A DNA stretch of 64,000 nucleotides, from NCBI RefSeq assembly GCF_021502675.1, contig NZ_JAKFHA010000008.1:220400-284399 (forward strand), read 5' to 3'. The notes beneath the pieces are model-generated. The model did not search any database and was not told the origin of the DNA. It worked only from the letters and a program-made list of their open reading frames with translations. The position numbers and the translations under genes were made by a program. The stretch is from Yinghuangia soli (lineage in GTDB: Bacteria; Actinomycetota; Actinomycetes; Streptomycetales; Streptomycetaceae). Of the stretch, positions 41,772 to 50,614 are shown piece after piece (position 1 is the first letter of the stretch; the number at the start of each line of letters is the position of its first letter).

Positions 41772-42056
41772 TGGCACGATCAGGACTCCCGAGGATGACC
41801 GCCACGTCCCCGCGAGCGTGAGCAGCATGGCGATCAAACCATTGCGCGCCCTCGGTCGCTCCTGGGGGTGGCCACCACCAGATCCCGACGGGGCGATGTC
41901 CGCGACTGGCAGTGGAAGACGGTGCGTCCAACCGGCCGTTGGACCCGGTCGGCCGGGCCCCCTGCCTCTGCGGCGGCCCCTCTCGTACGCGGGACGGTGT
42001 ACCTGCGGGCGGGAGGCACCGGCCGACCCGGCACCGCACGAAGAGGGGGCAGGACC
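41772..42056. other. Region between the tRNA fragment and the dormancy island
   Basis: 285 bp without a clear gene. It includes CGGCCGTTGGACCC (41933-41946), an imperfect match to the GGG-N8-CCC palindrome seen before other genes of the island, 110 bp before the small membrane protein gene. Confidence 0.35.
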
Positions 42057-42188
42057 GTGTTCATCCTCGACGCACGCTTCTGGACCGTCCTGGTCCTGGT
42101 CATCGCCTGCGCCGCCGCCCTGGCCGCACTGGCCGGCGCCGCACTGGGCGGGCCCTGGCATCACCGCCACCCGCGGCACCGGCGCTGA
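42057..42188 (+). CDS. Small single-span membrane protein
   Basis: 43 residues from GTG 42057, with AGGGGGC upstream. A short head (VFILDAR) leads straight into one hydrophobic helix (FWTVLVLVIACAAALAALAGAALGG) and a His/Arg-rich tail. Similar mini-proteins recur elsewhere in the island (50207, 52483), so it is probably a stress-induced membrane peptide. The function is unknown. Confidence 0.55.
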   Translation: MFILDARFWTVLVLVIACAAALAALAGAALGGPWHHRHPRHRR

Positions 42189-42339
42189 CCGGACCCGGCG
42201 ATCGGAGAGCTGCAAGCTGGCCAGGCCCGCGGGCAGTCCGACGCCCCGGCACGCATCCGAACGTGCACCCACGCACCGATCCGTCCGTCCACCGGCGCCG
42301 CCGACTCACCGAGCGGCGCGCACAATTGGGGGAACCACC

Positions 42340-42969
42340 ATGGCCAGTTCGCACCAGCACCGCTTCGCCGGCGGCTTCCACTTGTCCCGCCGCAACCGCA
42401 GCACCACCGATGGCACCCTGGCGGCCGCCGACTCCGCAGCCGTCACCGCGACATCGATCCGCGACATCGCGACCGCGACGCTGCGTGTCGTCCTCGGCTT
42501 CGTGTTCCTGTGGGCGTTCCTCGACAAGACCTTCGGCCTCGGCTACGCCACCAAGTCCGGCAAGGCCTGGATCGACGGCGCGCGCCCCACCGAGGGCTTC
42601 CTCTCCCGCGTCGATGTCGGCCCGATGGCCGGCACCCTGCGCGGCTGGGCCGGAGACCCATGGGCCGACTGGCTGTTCATGCTCGGCCTTCTCGGCATAG
42701 GCATCGCCGTCATCTTGGGCATCGGCCTGCGCATCGCCGCCGTCTCCGGGACCGTGATGATGGCGCTCATGTGGATCGCCGAATGGCCGCCCGCCAAGCA
42801 CAGCGAGTCCGGTGCCGCGACGATGTCCACCAACCCCTTCGCGGACTACCACGTCATCTACGCCTTGGCTCTGATCGCCCTCGCCGCCACCGCGGCCGGC
42901 ACCCGCTACGGCCTGGGTACCTGGTGGTCCGAGCGTCCGTTCGTCAAGAAGTACGCCTGGCTCCGCTGA
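42340..42969 (+). CDS. DoxX-like integral membrane protein
   Basis: 209 residues from ATG 42340, with TGGGGGAA upstream. After a polar 45-residue head come four hydrophobic segments: IATATLRVVLGFVFLWAFLDKTFGLGY, LFMLGLLGIGIAVILGIGLRIAA, VSGTVMMALMWIAEWPP and DYHVIYALALIALAATAAG. The layout is that of DoxX/TQO-small-subunit-like proteins, which have been linked to thiosulfate or quinone redox chemistry. Its place at the edge of a hypoxia-type island suits a redox role. A terminator follows. Confidence 0.75.
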   Translation: MASSHQHRFAGGFHLSRRNRSTTDGTLAAADSAAVTATSIRDIATATLRVVLGFVFLWAFLDKTFGLGYATKSGKAWIDGARPTEGFLSRVDVGPMAGTLRGWAGDPWADWLFMLGLLGIGIAVILGIGLRIAAVSGTVMMALMWIAEWPPAKHSESGAATMSTNPFADYHVIYALALIALAATAAGTRYGLGTWWSERPFVKKYAWLR

Positions 42970-43009
42970 CTTCCTGTCACCACACAGCAGTTGCGCACAC
43001 GGGCAAGGT

Positions 43010-43034
43010 GCCCGCCGGACCGGCTCCGGCGGGC
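43010..43034 (+). terminator. Hairpin terminator after the DoxX-like gene
   Basis: GCCCGCCGGA / TCCGGCGGGC, a perfect 10-bp stem with a 5-nt loop, 40 bp after the stop. Confidence 0.8.
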
Positions 43035-43144
43035 CTCCCCAGGCGCAAACGTCCGTCGCGTCGCCCGGCAGCAAGCCCACGGGCACCACCGCCCGTAGCC
43101 GCCGCAAGCGGCCTGGCCGGCGCATCCGCTTGGAGGGACCCGAC

Positions 43145-43747
43145 ATGATCGCCGACGCACACGCCCCGGAGGGCGGTACCGCCGACCCGATACGGCCGTG
43201 GCGCCGCAATCCGCTCCGCACCCGCGCGCACTGCCTGTACGACGTGTTCGTCGGCCTCCTGGTCGCCGCGCTCTGCGCGCTTCCGCTGCTCGGGTACGTC
43301 GCGGCGCGCGCCCAGCTCGACGACACCGAGGCGCGGCGGCGCACGGCAGTCGCGGAGAACCGGGCGGTACCCGCCGTCCTGGAGCAGAACGTGCACAGCG
43401 TCGGCCGCTCGCCGGGCCGCAGCGGTCCGACCAAGGCACGGGTGACGTGGACCGTCACCGACGGCACTTCGCGGACCGATCGCGCACCAGTGGCTTCCAC
43501 CGGCTACAAGGGGGATGCCGTCACCATCTGGCTCGATCGGTCCGGAAGCCCTGTCGCAGCCCCGATTGCGCACAGCCGTCTGCTCGTGGATGCGATCGGC
43601 CTCGGCATGCTCTGCGTGATCGGCGGCCTCGGCGTCCTCCTGGTCCTCTACGCCGGCGGGCGCACCGTGTTCATGCGTACCCGTATGGAGGCCTGGGCCC
43701 GCGAGTGGCAGCAGACCGGCCCGGCCTGGGCCGACCGCACCACCTGA
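43145..43747 (+). CDS. Rv1733c-like two-helix membrane protein
   Basis: 200 residues from ATG 43145, with GGAGGG 7 nt upstream. It has the two-span layout of the Rv1733c family: WRRNPLRTRAHCLYDVFVGLLVAALCALPLLGYVAARAQLD at the N-terminus, an extracytoplasmic domain with ARVTWTVTDGTSR and GDAVTIWLDRSGSPV, and the second helix IGLGMLCVIGGLGVLLVLYAGGRTVF. Rv1733c belongs to the DosR dormancy regulon of Mycobacterium tuberculosis. The function is unknown. A paralogue lies at 59903. Confidence 0.85.
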   Translation: MIADAHAPEGGTADPIRPWRRNPLRTRAHCLYDVFVGLLVAALCALPLLGYVAARAQLDDTEARRRTAVAENRAVPAVLEQNVHSVGRSPGRSGPTKARVTWTVTDGTSRTDRAPVASTGYKGDAVTIWLDRSGSPVAAPIAHSRLLVDAIGLGMLCVIGGLGVLLVLYAGGRTVFMRTRMEAWAREWQQTGPAWADRTT

Positions 43748-43832
43748 GCAGCCTCGGCGAGACCACGCCGGCTTCCTGCTTACTACGGCGCAGTCCGCTT
43801 TCAGCGCACGTCACGATCCCCGGAGGGACATC

Positions 43833-44555
43833 ATGGGACACCAGCTCGTGCGGTCGGTGATGACGACCGGCACCGCGTCCGTCGGCCCGGACGCCGAGTT
43901 CAAGGAGATCGTCCGTATCCTGCAGACCCGCAAGGTCAGCGCCGTACCGGTCGTCGACGCGAATGGACGCGTCCTCGGCGTCGTCTCGGAGGCCGACCTG
44001 CTGCGCAAAGAGGCCTACGCAGGTGGGGAAGACGGCGCCCCCGAGGCCACCCGCGGCCTTTTCGGCGCGCACCGGGCCCGAGCCAAGGCCCGAGCCGTGC
44101 GGGCTTGCGAATTGATGAGCGCTCCCCCGGTCACCATCCGCGCGGACCGGTCGGTCGTCGACGCTGCCCGCCTCATGGAGCGCCGCGGCGTCAAGCGCCT
44201 GCCCGTGGTCGACGCCGACGGGCGCCTGGAGGGCATCGTCAGCCGGTGCGACCTGATCCGGGTCTTCCTGCGCGACGACGAGCAGATCCGCGCCGAGATC
44301 ACCGAGGACGTCCTGACCCGCGCCTTGTGGATCAACCCCGCCGCCGTCGCCGTCACCGTCGACGGCGGCCGAGTGCACCTGGCCGGCCTGCTGGAGTTCA
44401 AGAGCCTGATCCCCCTGGTGGTACGCCTGTGCCGGGCCGTCGACGGGGTCGTCGACGTCACCCACGCACTGCGCTTCGACCACGACGACACACACCGACT
44501 GCCGTCGCGACGGCGGCCGATCGGCATCGCCGACCAACGCATCGCCCGCCTGTAG
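43833..44555 (+). CDS. CBS-pair plus BON domain protein
   Basis: 240 residues. CBS 1: VRSVMTTGTASVGPDAEFKEIVRILQTRKVSAVPVVDANGRVLGVVSEADLLRKE. CBS 2: ELMSAPPVTIRADRSVVDAARLMERRGVKRLPVVDADGRLEGIVSRCDLIRVF. The C-terminal BON-like part is INPAAVAVTVDGGRVHLAGLLEFKSLIPLVVRLCRAVDGVVDV. CBS pairs bind adenine nucleotides or SAM, and BON domains often touch membranes or lipids, so this may report energy status at the membrane. It is near-identical in layout to the protein at 47999. A strong terminator follows. Confidence 0.9.
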   Translation: MGHQLVRSVMTTGTASVGPDAEFKEIVRILQTRKVSAVPVVDANGRVLGVVSEADLLRKEAYAGGEDGAPEATRGLFGAHRARAKARAVRACELMSAPPVTIRADRSVVDAARLMERRGVKRLPVVDADGRLEGIVSRCDLIRVFLRDDEQIRAEITEDVLTRALWINPAAVAVTVDGGRVHLAGLLEFKSLIPLVVRLCRAVDGVVDVTHALRFDHDDTHRLPSRRRPIGIADQRIARL

Positions 44556-44566
44556 CCGCCCCTGCC

Positions 44567-44611
44567 TCCGCCGCGGCGGTCCGGTCCCCGGAACCGGGCC
44601 GCCGCGGCGGA
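44567..44611. terminator. Large hairpin terminator
   Basis: TCCGCCGCGGCGG / CCGCCGCGGCGGA, a perfect 13-bp outer stem enclosing a smaller CCGG/CCGG stem, 12 bp after the CBS-BON stop. Confidence 0.8.
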
Positions 44612-44639
44612 CTTCCCGGGACTGGAAACCCGCGCCACC

Positions 44640-44850
44640 GAACTCCCGCTGGCCGGGAAGGTATTCGGGAAGGATCGCCGTGTCGAGCGCCCCCCGCCGG
44701 CCGGCCGCCACCCGGAGGAGCGCATCCCCGCGGCGCACCGCGAAGTTCACCGGTCTTACCGCCAGTAGGCCTGCACGGTGAAGACCACTCGTCCGACCTG
44801 TGCAGAGGGAAGCAGCTCCATCGCCTCGGGGCGCTCCAGCTCGTCACGGG
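44640..44850 (-). pseudogene. Decayed PPOX-family (flavin-binding) gene fragment
   Basis: DELERPEAMELLPSAQVGRVVFTVQ matches the start of the intact PPOX protein at 57522 (AELDRAEAMALLGGVEVGRVVFSQ). The frame then breaks and continues one frame over as LLAVRPVNFAVRRGDALLR (intact: ALPAVRPVNFAVLGMDVVFRT). It lacks a proper start, overlaps the SulP stop and loses similarity after about 60 codons. It is a remnant of an additional PPOX gene in the island. Confidence 0.7.
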
Positions 44851-46658
44851 ACGGTGTCGTCGCCGTCGGACACCCGCGGTTCGGCGTCGGTGGGCTGCCT
44901 GTCCGGTGGATCAGCGGCGCCGGAATCGCCCGTCGGCAGTGAGCGGTCGCGGTGCCACAGCCGATACGCCGCAACAGCGGTCGGCAGCGTCGGGAACATC
45001 CGGGCCTCGCCGACCGAAGCGGCCAGGCCGTAGGCAGCCAGGTCCTCCCGCAGTTCCTGCTTGACGCGGGCCATGCCGAAGACGATCCCGCGTCCGGTCA
45101 GTTCGGCGCGTACGGCTTCCAGCGAGTCGAGTGCGGTGATGTCCACCTCGGCGATCGCCTCCGCGTTGAGCACGAACCACTCCACCGGGTCGGTCTCCGC
45201 GGCCACCGCGGCCAAGGCGCGCCGCCGGAAATCCTCCGCGTTGGCGAAGAACAGCGGCGAGTCGTACCGGTAGACCACGAGGCCTGGGATCTTGCGGGCC
45301 GCCGGATAGTCGTCGACATCGTGCATCCCCGCGACACCCGGGACAACCCCGAGAACCGCATCGTGCGGCCGTGCGACCCGGCTCAGCAGTTCCGCGACCG
45401 ACAGCCCCACCGCAACCAGCACGCCATAAAGGATGTCCAACGCCAGAACTGCGACGAGACATCCCAGCGCCAGCAGGAATTCCCGCCGGCGGAAGGACAG
45501 CAGCCGCCGGAAGCCCGCCACGTCGACCATCCGCACCGCGGCGAAGACCACCAGAGCTCCGAGGACCGCCTTGGGCATGTCGGTCAGCAGCGGGCTGAGG
45601 AACAGCAGTACGGCGAGCACGACAGCAGCGGCGGTCAACGCATATGCCGGGCTGCGGCCGCCTGCCGACTTCGCCAGCGCCGTGCGGCTGGCGCTGCTGC
45701 TCACCGGGAATCCGTGCAGAAGCCCCGCGCCGACGTTTGCCGCCCCCAGCGCGAACAGCTCCTGGTTCGCGTCCAGCCCCGGCTTGTTGTCGCGCTCCTC
45801 GAACGCCCGAGCCGTGAGGATGACGTCGGTGTAGCCGACCAGGAGGATCCCCGCCGCCGGGATCAGCAGCGCTTCCGTATCGCCCAGGACCGGCCACGCC
45901 ACACCGGGCAGGCCGGCCGGGATCCCTCCGACCACGTCGACGCCACCGCGATCGGCAAGCCCGAAGACGGCGACCACTGCCGTCCCCAGCATCACGGCCA
46001 GCAAGGGCGCGGGGAGCCGCGGCCAGAACCGCCCCACGACAAAGAGCAGCGCCAGCGCTGCCGCACCGAACGCGACTGTAGGCCAGTGCACTTCGGACAC
46101 ATTGGCGACGAACGAGCGCAGCTTCGGCCCGAAGCCGTCACCGGACACCGTGACCCCGGTCAGCTTCGACAGCTGGTCCACCGTCAAGATCGCGGCCAGC
46201 CCGGTCAGATACCCGATGAGCACCGGCTGCGAGAGCAAGTCCGCGACGAACCCCAGCCGTACCAGCCACGCGACCATGAAGAGCAGCCCGACCAGAACGG
46301 CGAGCGTCGCCGACAAGGCCGCGTACCGCGCCGGATCGCCGCCCGCGAGCGGCCCGACCACAGTCGCGGTCATCAGCGCGGTCGTGGACTCCGGACCGAC
46401 CGCCAGCAACCGTGACGACCCGACGAAGGCGTAGACCACCATCGCCGGCAAAATCGCCCACAGCCCGGACACCGGCGGCAGGCCGGCAACGGTCGCATAC
46501 GCCATGACCTGCGGCACCAGGTAGGCCGCGACCGTCACGCCTGCCATCAGATCGCCGCGCAGCCATCCGCGCTGGTATCTCCGAAGCACCCCTATCCCCG
46601 GAACTGCGGGCACCAGGCGCCGCCGCCACCGCTCGACGTCACCTGCAGGCCGCGACAT
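44844..46658 (-). CDS. SulP-family anion transporter with STAS domain
   Basis: 604 residues from ATG 46658, preceded by AGGAGGGTCCC; the open frame extends to 46766 without a signal. About 12 membrane segments carry the SulP signatures WLRGDLMAGVTVAAYLVPQVMAYATVAGLPPVSGLWAILPAMVVYAFVGSSR and GFPVSSSASRTALAKSAGG. The C-terminal STAS domain (IPGLVVYRYDSPLFFANAEDFRRRAL, EWFVLNAEAIAEVDITALDSLEAV) is cytosolic. It would move sulfate, bicarbonate or a similar anion. A weak GGG-N8-type box lies 82 bp upstream. Confidence 0.92.
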   Translation of the reverse strand: MSRPAGDVERWRRRLVPAVPGIGVLRRYQRGWLRGDLMAGVTVAAYLVPQVMAYATVAGLPPVSGLWAILPAMVVYAFVGSSRLLAVGPESTTALMTATVVGPLAGGDPARYAALSATLAVLVGLLFMVAWLVRLGFVADLLSQPVLIGYLTGLAAILTVDQLSKLTGVTVSGDGFGPKLRSFVANVSEVHWPTVAFGAAALALLFVVGRFWPRLPAPLLAVMLGTAVVAVFGLADRGGVDVVGGIPAGLPGVAWPVLGDTEALLIPAAGILLVGYTDVILTARAFEERDNKPGLDANQELFALGAANVGAGLLHGFPVSSSASRTALAKSAGGRSPAYALTAAAVVLAVLLFLSPLLTDMPKAVLGALVVFAAVRMVDVAGFRRLLSFRRREFLLALGCLVAVLALDILYGVLVAVGLSVAELLSRVARPHDAVLGVVPGVAGMHDVDDYPAARKIPGLVVYRYDSPLFFANAEDFRRRALAAVAAETDPVEWFVLNAEAIAEVDITALDSLEAVRAELTGRGIVFGMARVKQELREDLAAYGLAASVGEARMFPTLPTAVAAYRLWHRDRSLPTGDSGAADPPDRQPTDAEPRVSDGDDTVP

Positions 46659-46740
46659 GGGACCCTCCTGGTCGAACCGTGCTGCGTCCGGCGACTCCGG
46701 CCGTTCTCCGAGCATGGGACGTGGGGTGGTCGACCGCACA

Positions 46741-46754
46741 GGGCCATCCGCACC
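46741..46754. promoter_or_regulatory. Weak DosR/OsdR-like box before the SulP gene
   Basis: GGGCCATCCGCACC keeps the left half of the consensus and two of the three final C residues. Its distance to the SulP start (82 bp) equals that of the good boxes. Confidence 0.35.
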
Positions 46755-46772
46755 GCGGCTCGGCACGGATGA

Positions 46773-47690
46773 TCAGCCGGTGGGCACCAACAGCACGGCG
46801 GAGTGGGCGTGATGCAGTGCTGCGTAGGCGACGCGTCCGATGGTGCGTCCGCAGTCGCGGGGACGCGGATGCAATGCCACGACGGTGAGCCCGGCGCTCT
46901 CGGAGAGGTCGACGAGCGCGCCCACGGGCGGGCGGTTGATGACACTCTCGGCGACCTCGACATCGGGGAACGCAGCACGGAACGGTGTCGTGACCTCGGC
47001 GAGCATCGTTTCGGCGTCCCGCTGGGCGGCGGCGAAGGCTGCTCGACCCGGCGGAGGCGGAACGGCGTGCAGGCCGAAGGCCGGCGGAGGAGGGAACGAC
47101 CAGGCGTGGAAGGCATGAACCGGCACGTGTCGCAGTGCCGCTTCGTGGAAGGCGCCTGCCACGGCCGGTGCGCAGGTCGCGCCGGAGACGCCGACGACGA
47201 CCGGGCCACATGGCGCAACGGTGCCATCGGTGACGTCGGCCCCGGGCGGCGTCCCGCGCTCGTCGGCGGGGACCACCAGCAGGGGGCAGTGGGTGCGTCC
47301 GGCCAGCTTGCGGCTGACCGAGCCCAGGAGCATGCCGGTGAATCCGCCGAGGCCGCGGCGGCCGACCACGAGCAGCCCGGCGCGGGCCGAGACGGCTTCG
47401 AGCACGTCGGCGGCATCGGCGTGGACGACGTCCGTGGTGACGATGAGGTCGACATGCCGGCGCCGGGCCTGCTCGGCGTGCCGGTGCAGCGCCTCGACGC
47501 CCGCGTCGTGCAGGACGCCGTGCCAGTCGTCGGGAGCAAACGCCTTGGGCTCCCAGGCGTGCACCAGTTCAAGCGTGGTCCCGCGCAGGACCGCTTCGTC
47601 GGCGGCCCAGTCGACGGCATGCTGCGCGAAGTCGGAGCCGTCCACGCCGCAGATCACGTGGCCGGTCGGAGCGGGGGTGCCGGCGGTCAC
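46773..47690 (-). CDS. Tandem universal stress protein (UspA family)
   Basis: 305 residues from GTG 47690, with AGGAGGATGCA upstream. Two Usp domains: the first runs HVICGVDGSDFAQHAVDWAADEAVLRG to LLVVGRRGLGGFTGMLLGSVSRKLAGRTHCPLLVVP, whose G-x2-G-x9-G(S) motif binds ATP. The second runs VVVGVSGATCAPAVAGAFHEAA to DCGRTIGRVAYAALHHAHSAVLLVP, with a degenerate site. Tandem Usps are the most typical members of DosR-type regulons and regulate persistence through ATP binding. It is closely similar to the protein at 55836. A clear box lies 80 bp upstream. Confidence 0.94.
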   Translation of the reverse strand: MTAGTPAPTGHVICGVDGSDFAQHAVDWAADEAVLRGTTLELVHAWEPKAFAPDDWHGVLHDAGVEALHRHAEQARRRHVDLIVTTDVVHADAADVLEAVSARAGLLVVGRRGLGGFTGMLLGSVSRKLAGRTHCPLLVVPADERGTPPGADVTDGTVAPCGPVVVGVSGATCAPAVAGAFHEAALRHVPVHAFHAWSFPPPPAFGLHAVPPPPGRAAFAAAQRDAETMLAEVTTPFRAAFPDVEVAESVINRPPVGALVDLSESAGLTVVALHPRPRDCGRTIGRVAYAALHHAHSAVLLVPTG

Positions 47691-47769
47691 TGCATCCTCC
47701 TTCGGTGCTCCCGGCCAGGTGGCCGGGGACGTTGCCGTCCACCGTCTCGCCGGGCGGCGTGCATGTCAC

Positions 47770-47783
47770 GGGCCGTTCGACCC
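47770..47783. promoter_or_regulatory. DosR/OsdR-like box (universal stress protein gene)
   Basis: GGGCCGTTCGACCC; 80 bp before the Usp start at 47690. One mismatch to perfect dyad symmetry. Confidence 0.75.
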
Positions 47784-47914
47784 GGTGTCCGGCCGGGAAT
47801 CGATGTACCGCCGACCCGGTCGCCGTGCTCGGTTCACACCTTGGTCCACGTGGGTGCGACCTGCGCCTCAGGGCCGAACCGGGCCGGCGCGTCGACCGGA
47901 CATGGGGTCGCTAT

Positions 47915-47928
47915 AGGCCGATCGGCCC
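47915..47928. promoter_or_regulatory. DosR/OsdR-like box (CBS-BON gene)
   Basis: AGGCCGATCGGCCC, symmetrical except at the outermost base; 70 bp before the start at 47999. Confidence 0.72.
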
Positions 47929-47998
47929 TGCACAGCGTCGCGATCGGATGGCCAAGCTGAGTGTGGGCGTCTATCCATGCTCTCAGGAGGACGTTCCC

Positions 47999-48712
47999 AT
48001 GTACCACCAGCGCGTTGAATCCCAGATGACCACGGATGTCGTCACCGTCCGGCCCGGCACTCCGTTCAAGGAGGTCGTTCGCATCCTGCGGGAGCACCGG
48101 ATAGCAGCTGCTCCCGTGCTCGACGGAGACGAAGTCGTCGGTGTGGTTTCCGAATCCGACCTCCTGCGCAAGGAGGCCGAACGTGACGGCCCCGCCCCGT
48201 TCCCCCTCCGAATCCTCACCCGCCGCGCGGTACGCGCCGCACGCGAAAAGGCCCGAGCTGCGACCGCCGGGGCGCTGATGACCTCTCCGGCCGTGATCGT
48301 CGAACCGAGCACGCCCGTCGCCGACGCCGCTCGGCTGATGGAACGGCACCACGTCGCGCACCTGCCGGTAGTCGATCCCTCCGGACGTCTCTGCGGCATC
48401 GTCAGCCGCGGCGATCTGCTGCGCGTGTTCCTGCGGCCCGACGACCGAATCGGCAACGAAATCCGCGACGACATCATCCGCGACACGATGCGCGTCGATC
48501 CGAGTACCGTCGACGTCCACGTGGCCGACGGGATCGTCGACCTGTCCGGTCGGCTGGAACGCAGGTCGCTCATCGGCATCCTGGTCCGGCTGTGCCGCGG
48601 CGTCGACGGTGTCGTGGACGTCCGCGAACACCTCGCGTACGCGGACGATGACATGCGCATCCGCCCGCCCATGGTGCCGTCGCTCCCCGGAACGGGAGCC
48701 CACCAGGTCTGA
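47999..48712 (+). CDS. CBS-pair plus BON domain protein
   Basis: 237 residues from ATG 47999, with CAGGAGGACG upstream. CBS 1: VESQMTTDVVTVRPGTPFKEVVRILREHRIAAAPVLDGDEVVGVVSESDLLRKE. CBS 2: ALMTSPAVIVEPSTPVADAARLMERHHVAHLPVVDPSGRLCGIVSRGDLLRVF. The BON-like tail is VDPSTVDVHVADGIVDLSGRLERRSLIGILVRLCRGVDGVVDV. It is a paralogue of the protein at 43833, with the same order of parts. Divergent from the Usp gene, each with its own box, so both are likely induced together under low oxygen or other dormancy cues. Confidence 0.92.
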   Translation: MYHQRVESQMTTDVVTVRPGTPFKEVVRILREHRIAAAPVLDGDEVVGVVSESDLLRKEAERDGPAPFPLRILTRRAVRAAREKARAATAGALMTSPAVIVEPSTPVADAARLMERHHVAHLPVVDPSGRLCGIVSRGDLLRVFLRPDDRIGNEIRDDIIRDTMRVDPSTVDVHVADGIVDLSGRLERRSLIGILVRLCRGVDGVVDVREHLAYADDDMRIRPPMVPSLPGTGAHQV

Positions 48713-48785
48713 TGCCGGCGCCCTCGACCGGAACCCCCAGGCCCGCGTATCGGCGGCTCGGCTCGTCAGCGCTGTCGTACGCCGG

Positions 48786-50034
48786 TCAGAGTCCCTGTTC
48801 CGCAAGGCCGCGGGGGTAGGCAGCGCTCCACGAAAGGACGGTCCCAGGACCGTCCTCAGGCGGGGCGATCTCGAACCTGCCATCGAACTCGACCGCCCGG
48901 GCCGCCAGGTCGGCAAGACCGCCGACATGCTCCGGTGTGGCGGGGATTCCCGTTCCGTTGTCCGTGACGGTGATCCGGATCTCGTCCGCGGCGTTGTCGA
49001 GCAGCCCCTCCAGTCGCAGGACCGGTGCGAATCCGAGCTGCTCCGCGGCTTGGTCACCGAGTCGCAGGATGCCCGCGCGCAGGCTGCCTGGCTTGCCGCG
49101 CTCGCGGGCCTTGAGCGAGACGATCGCGGAACGGATCAGCCGAATGGTCTCGTCGAGCTCGTCGACGGTCTGCATGATCAGGTCGACGGCGTCGCGGCGG
49201 TCGACCATCCCGGTGATGCCCTGGAGGGACATGCCAGTCGCCAGCAACCGCTGGATCGCGACATCGTGCAGGTCGCGGGCGATCCGGTCGTGGTCCTGGA
49301 AGACCGTCAGCAGTTCGGCATCGCGACGGCGCTCGGCGATCTCCAGGGCGAGTGCGGCATGACCGGCGAACCCGGAGATCATGGAGATCATGGAGATGGT
49401 CTCCTCGGCGAAGGCCGGTCGGCCGGACCGTGCCATGACCTGCAGGACACCGCGAATATGCCCGACCGTGCCCAAAGAGAGCATGAAAGCCGCCCCGATG
49501 CCCTGGTAGACGTCGCCGATTCCCGGATGCCGAACCCGCGGATCGGCCGACAAATCCTCGGAGACGGCCGTCTCTCCGGACGTGTAGACCTTTCCGGCCA
49601 GGGTGGCGCCGCCACCGAGGACGAGTCCGCGCACACGGCCCGCGCGTTCGCCATCAGCCGTTTCGACGACGAGATCCTCGGTGCCGGCCACGGGAACCGC
49701 GATGGTGACCAGGTCGGCACCGGCCATCTCGCGTACCGTGCCGGCGACGGCGCGCAGGGCGTCGGACGGATCGGCGCCGGAAAGCAGGCTCCGGGTAAGG
49801 TCCGAGGCGGCGGTCAGCCGTCGTTCGCGGCGGCGGGCCTGGTCGTAGAGCCGGGCGTTCTCGATCGCCACGCCGGCCGCCGCCGCGAGGGTTCGCAGAA
49901 GAGCCTCGTCGTCCTCGTCGAAGTCCGCCCCGCCTTGCTTCTCGGTGAGACAGTTCGTCCAGGCGCATCCGCGGAATCGGAGGTCGATCCGGTCCCGGGG
50001 AGCGGTCGTCGGTCGACTGGGCCCCGTCCGGCAT
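48786..50034 (-). pseudogene. Decayed DevS-like GAF histidine kinase (two deletions)
   Basis: Compared with the intact kinase at 57968, the gene starts normally at ATG 50034 (GGGAG upstream; MPDGAQSTDD, then PPIPRMRLDEL) but jumps near 49945 straight to LTEKQGGADFDEDDE, with a change of frame. About 140 codons, including the whole first GAF domain with its heme-ligand His, are gone. The second GAF domain and the phospho-acceptor region (RIARDLHDVAIQRLLATGM) survive. A second, in-frame loss of about 35 codons removes the ATP-binding N-box, joining LRLEGLLDNAADE to IRITVTDNGTG. It can neither sense through GAF-A nor bind ATP normally. Confidence 0.85.
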
Positions 50035-50129
50035 GGTCGCTCCCGAGGTGACAGCCCACGCGTGGCGGCCTCGAAAAAACGGGTTTGCACCATTGTGTGG
50101 CCGACCTTGCGCGCCGCGCCAACGGGGCG

Positions 50130-50143
50130 GGGTCGTTCGGCCC
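50130..50143. promoter_or_regulatory. DosR/OsdR-like box (between the kinase pseudogene and a small membrane protein gene)
   Basis: GGGTCGTTCGGCCC; 95 bp from the pseudogene start (50034) and 63 bp before the small gene at 50207. Confidence 0.72.
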
Positions 50144-50206
50144 TGGCGGGTGCGACCGTGCGCCGCGCATCGTGAGTCGGTCCGAAGATTGCGGAGGTGA
50201 TCTGTC

Positions 50207-50455
50207 ATGCACACGGCTCGCACTGCCGGCAGGGAGAGCATCGTCCAGCGCTTCCGTGCCCACCACACAGATGACGCCGAGCGGATGTGGGTCCTCGGGC
50301 CGCCGGCCCTGACCGGGCTTTCGGCGGTTTCCGTGCTCTTGGTGGGCTTGGTGCTCCTGGCGCTTGCCCGCTGCCGGGCGACTGCTGCAAACCGGCCGCC
50401 CGACGGGAAATCGCCGGCATCTCGGAAGACGGCGCCACCGGAGGGCCCGGTCTGA
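50207..50455 (+). CDS. Small membrane protein of the dormancy island
   Basis: 82 residues from ATG 50207, with GGAGGTGAT upstream, one of the best ribosome-binding sites here. A polar head (MHTARTAGRESIVQRFRAHHTDDAERMW) precedes one long hydrophobic segment (PALTGLSAVSVLLVGLVLLALARC) and a Pro/Lys-rich tail. No family is recognised. The good box 63 bp upstream suggests co-induction with the stress genes. Confidence 0.7.
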   Translation: MHTARTAGRESIVQRFRAHHTDDAERMWVLGPPALTGLSAVSVLLVGLVLLALARCRATAANRPPDGKSPASRKTAPPEGPV

Positions 50456-50504
50456 GGAGGCTTCGCAGCTCGGGCCGGGGGCGGGCAGCGAGCGGGGACG
50501 CCCA

Positions 50505-50518
50505 GGGCCTTTCGGCCC
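50505..50518. promoter_or_regulatory. DosR/OsdR-like box (alcohol dehydrogenase gene)
   Basis: GGGCCTTTCGGCCC; 96 bp before the start at 50615. Confidence 0.75.
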
Positions 50519-50614
50519 GTGCGCTGCCGCGCCGAAAGGGCGACGCTGGCACCAGGGACCGGTGCGCGTCCCCGCGCACATCGCCGGCTTCCCCTCGCCA
50601 GGCCAGGAGGCGTC

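Noticed and set aside
44458..44847. 129-codon frame starting at the GTG that overlaps the SulP stop
   Set aside because: The frame is Arg/Pro/Gly-rich; the PPOX-like remnant is in a different frame at the same place.
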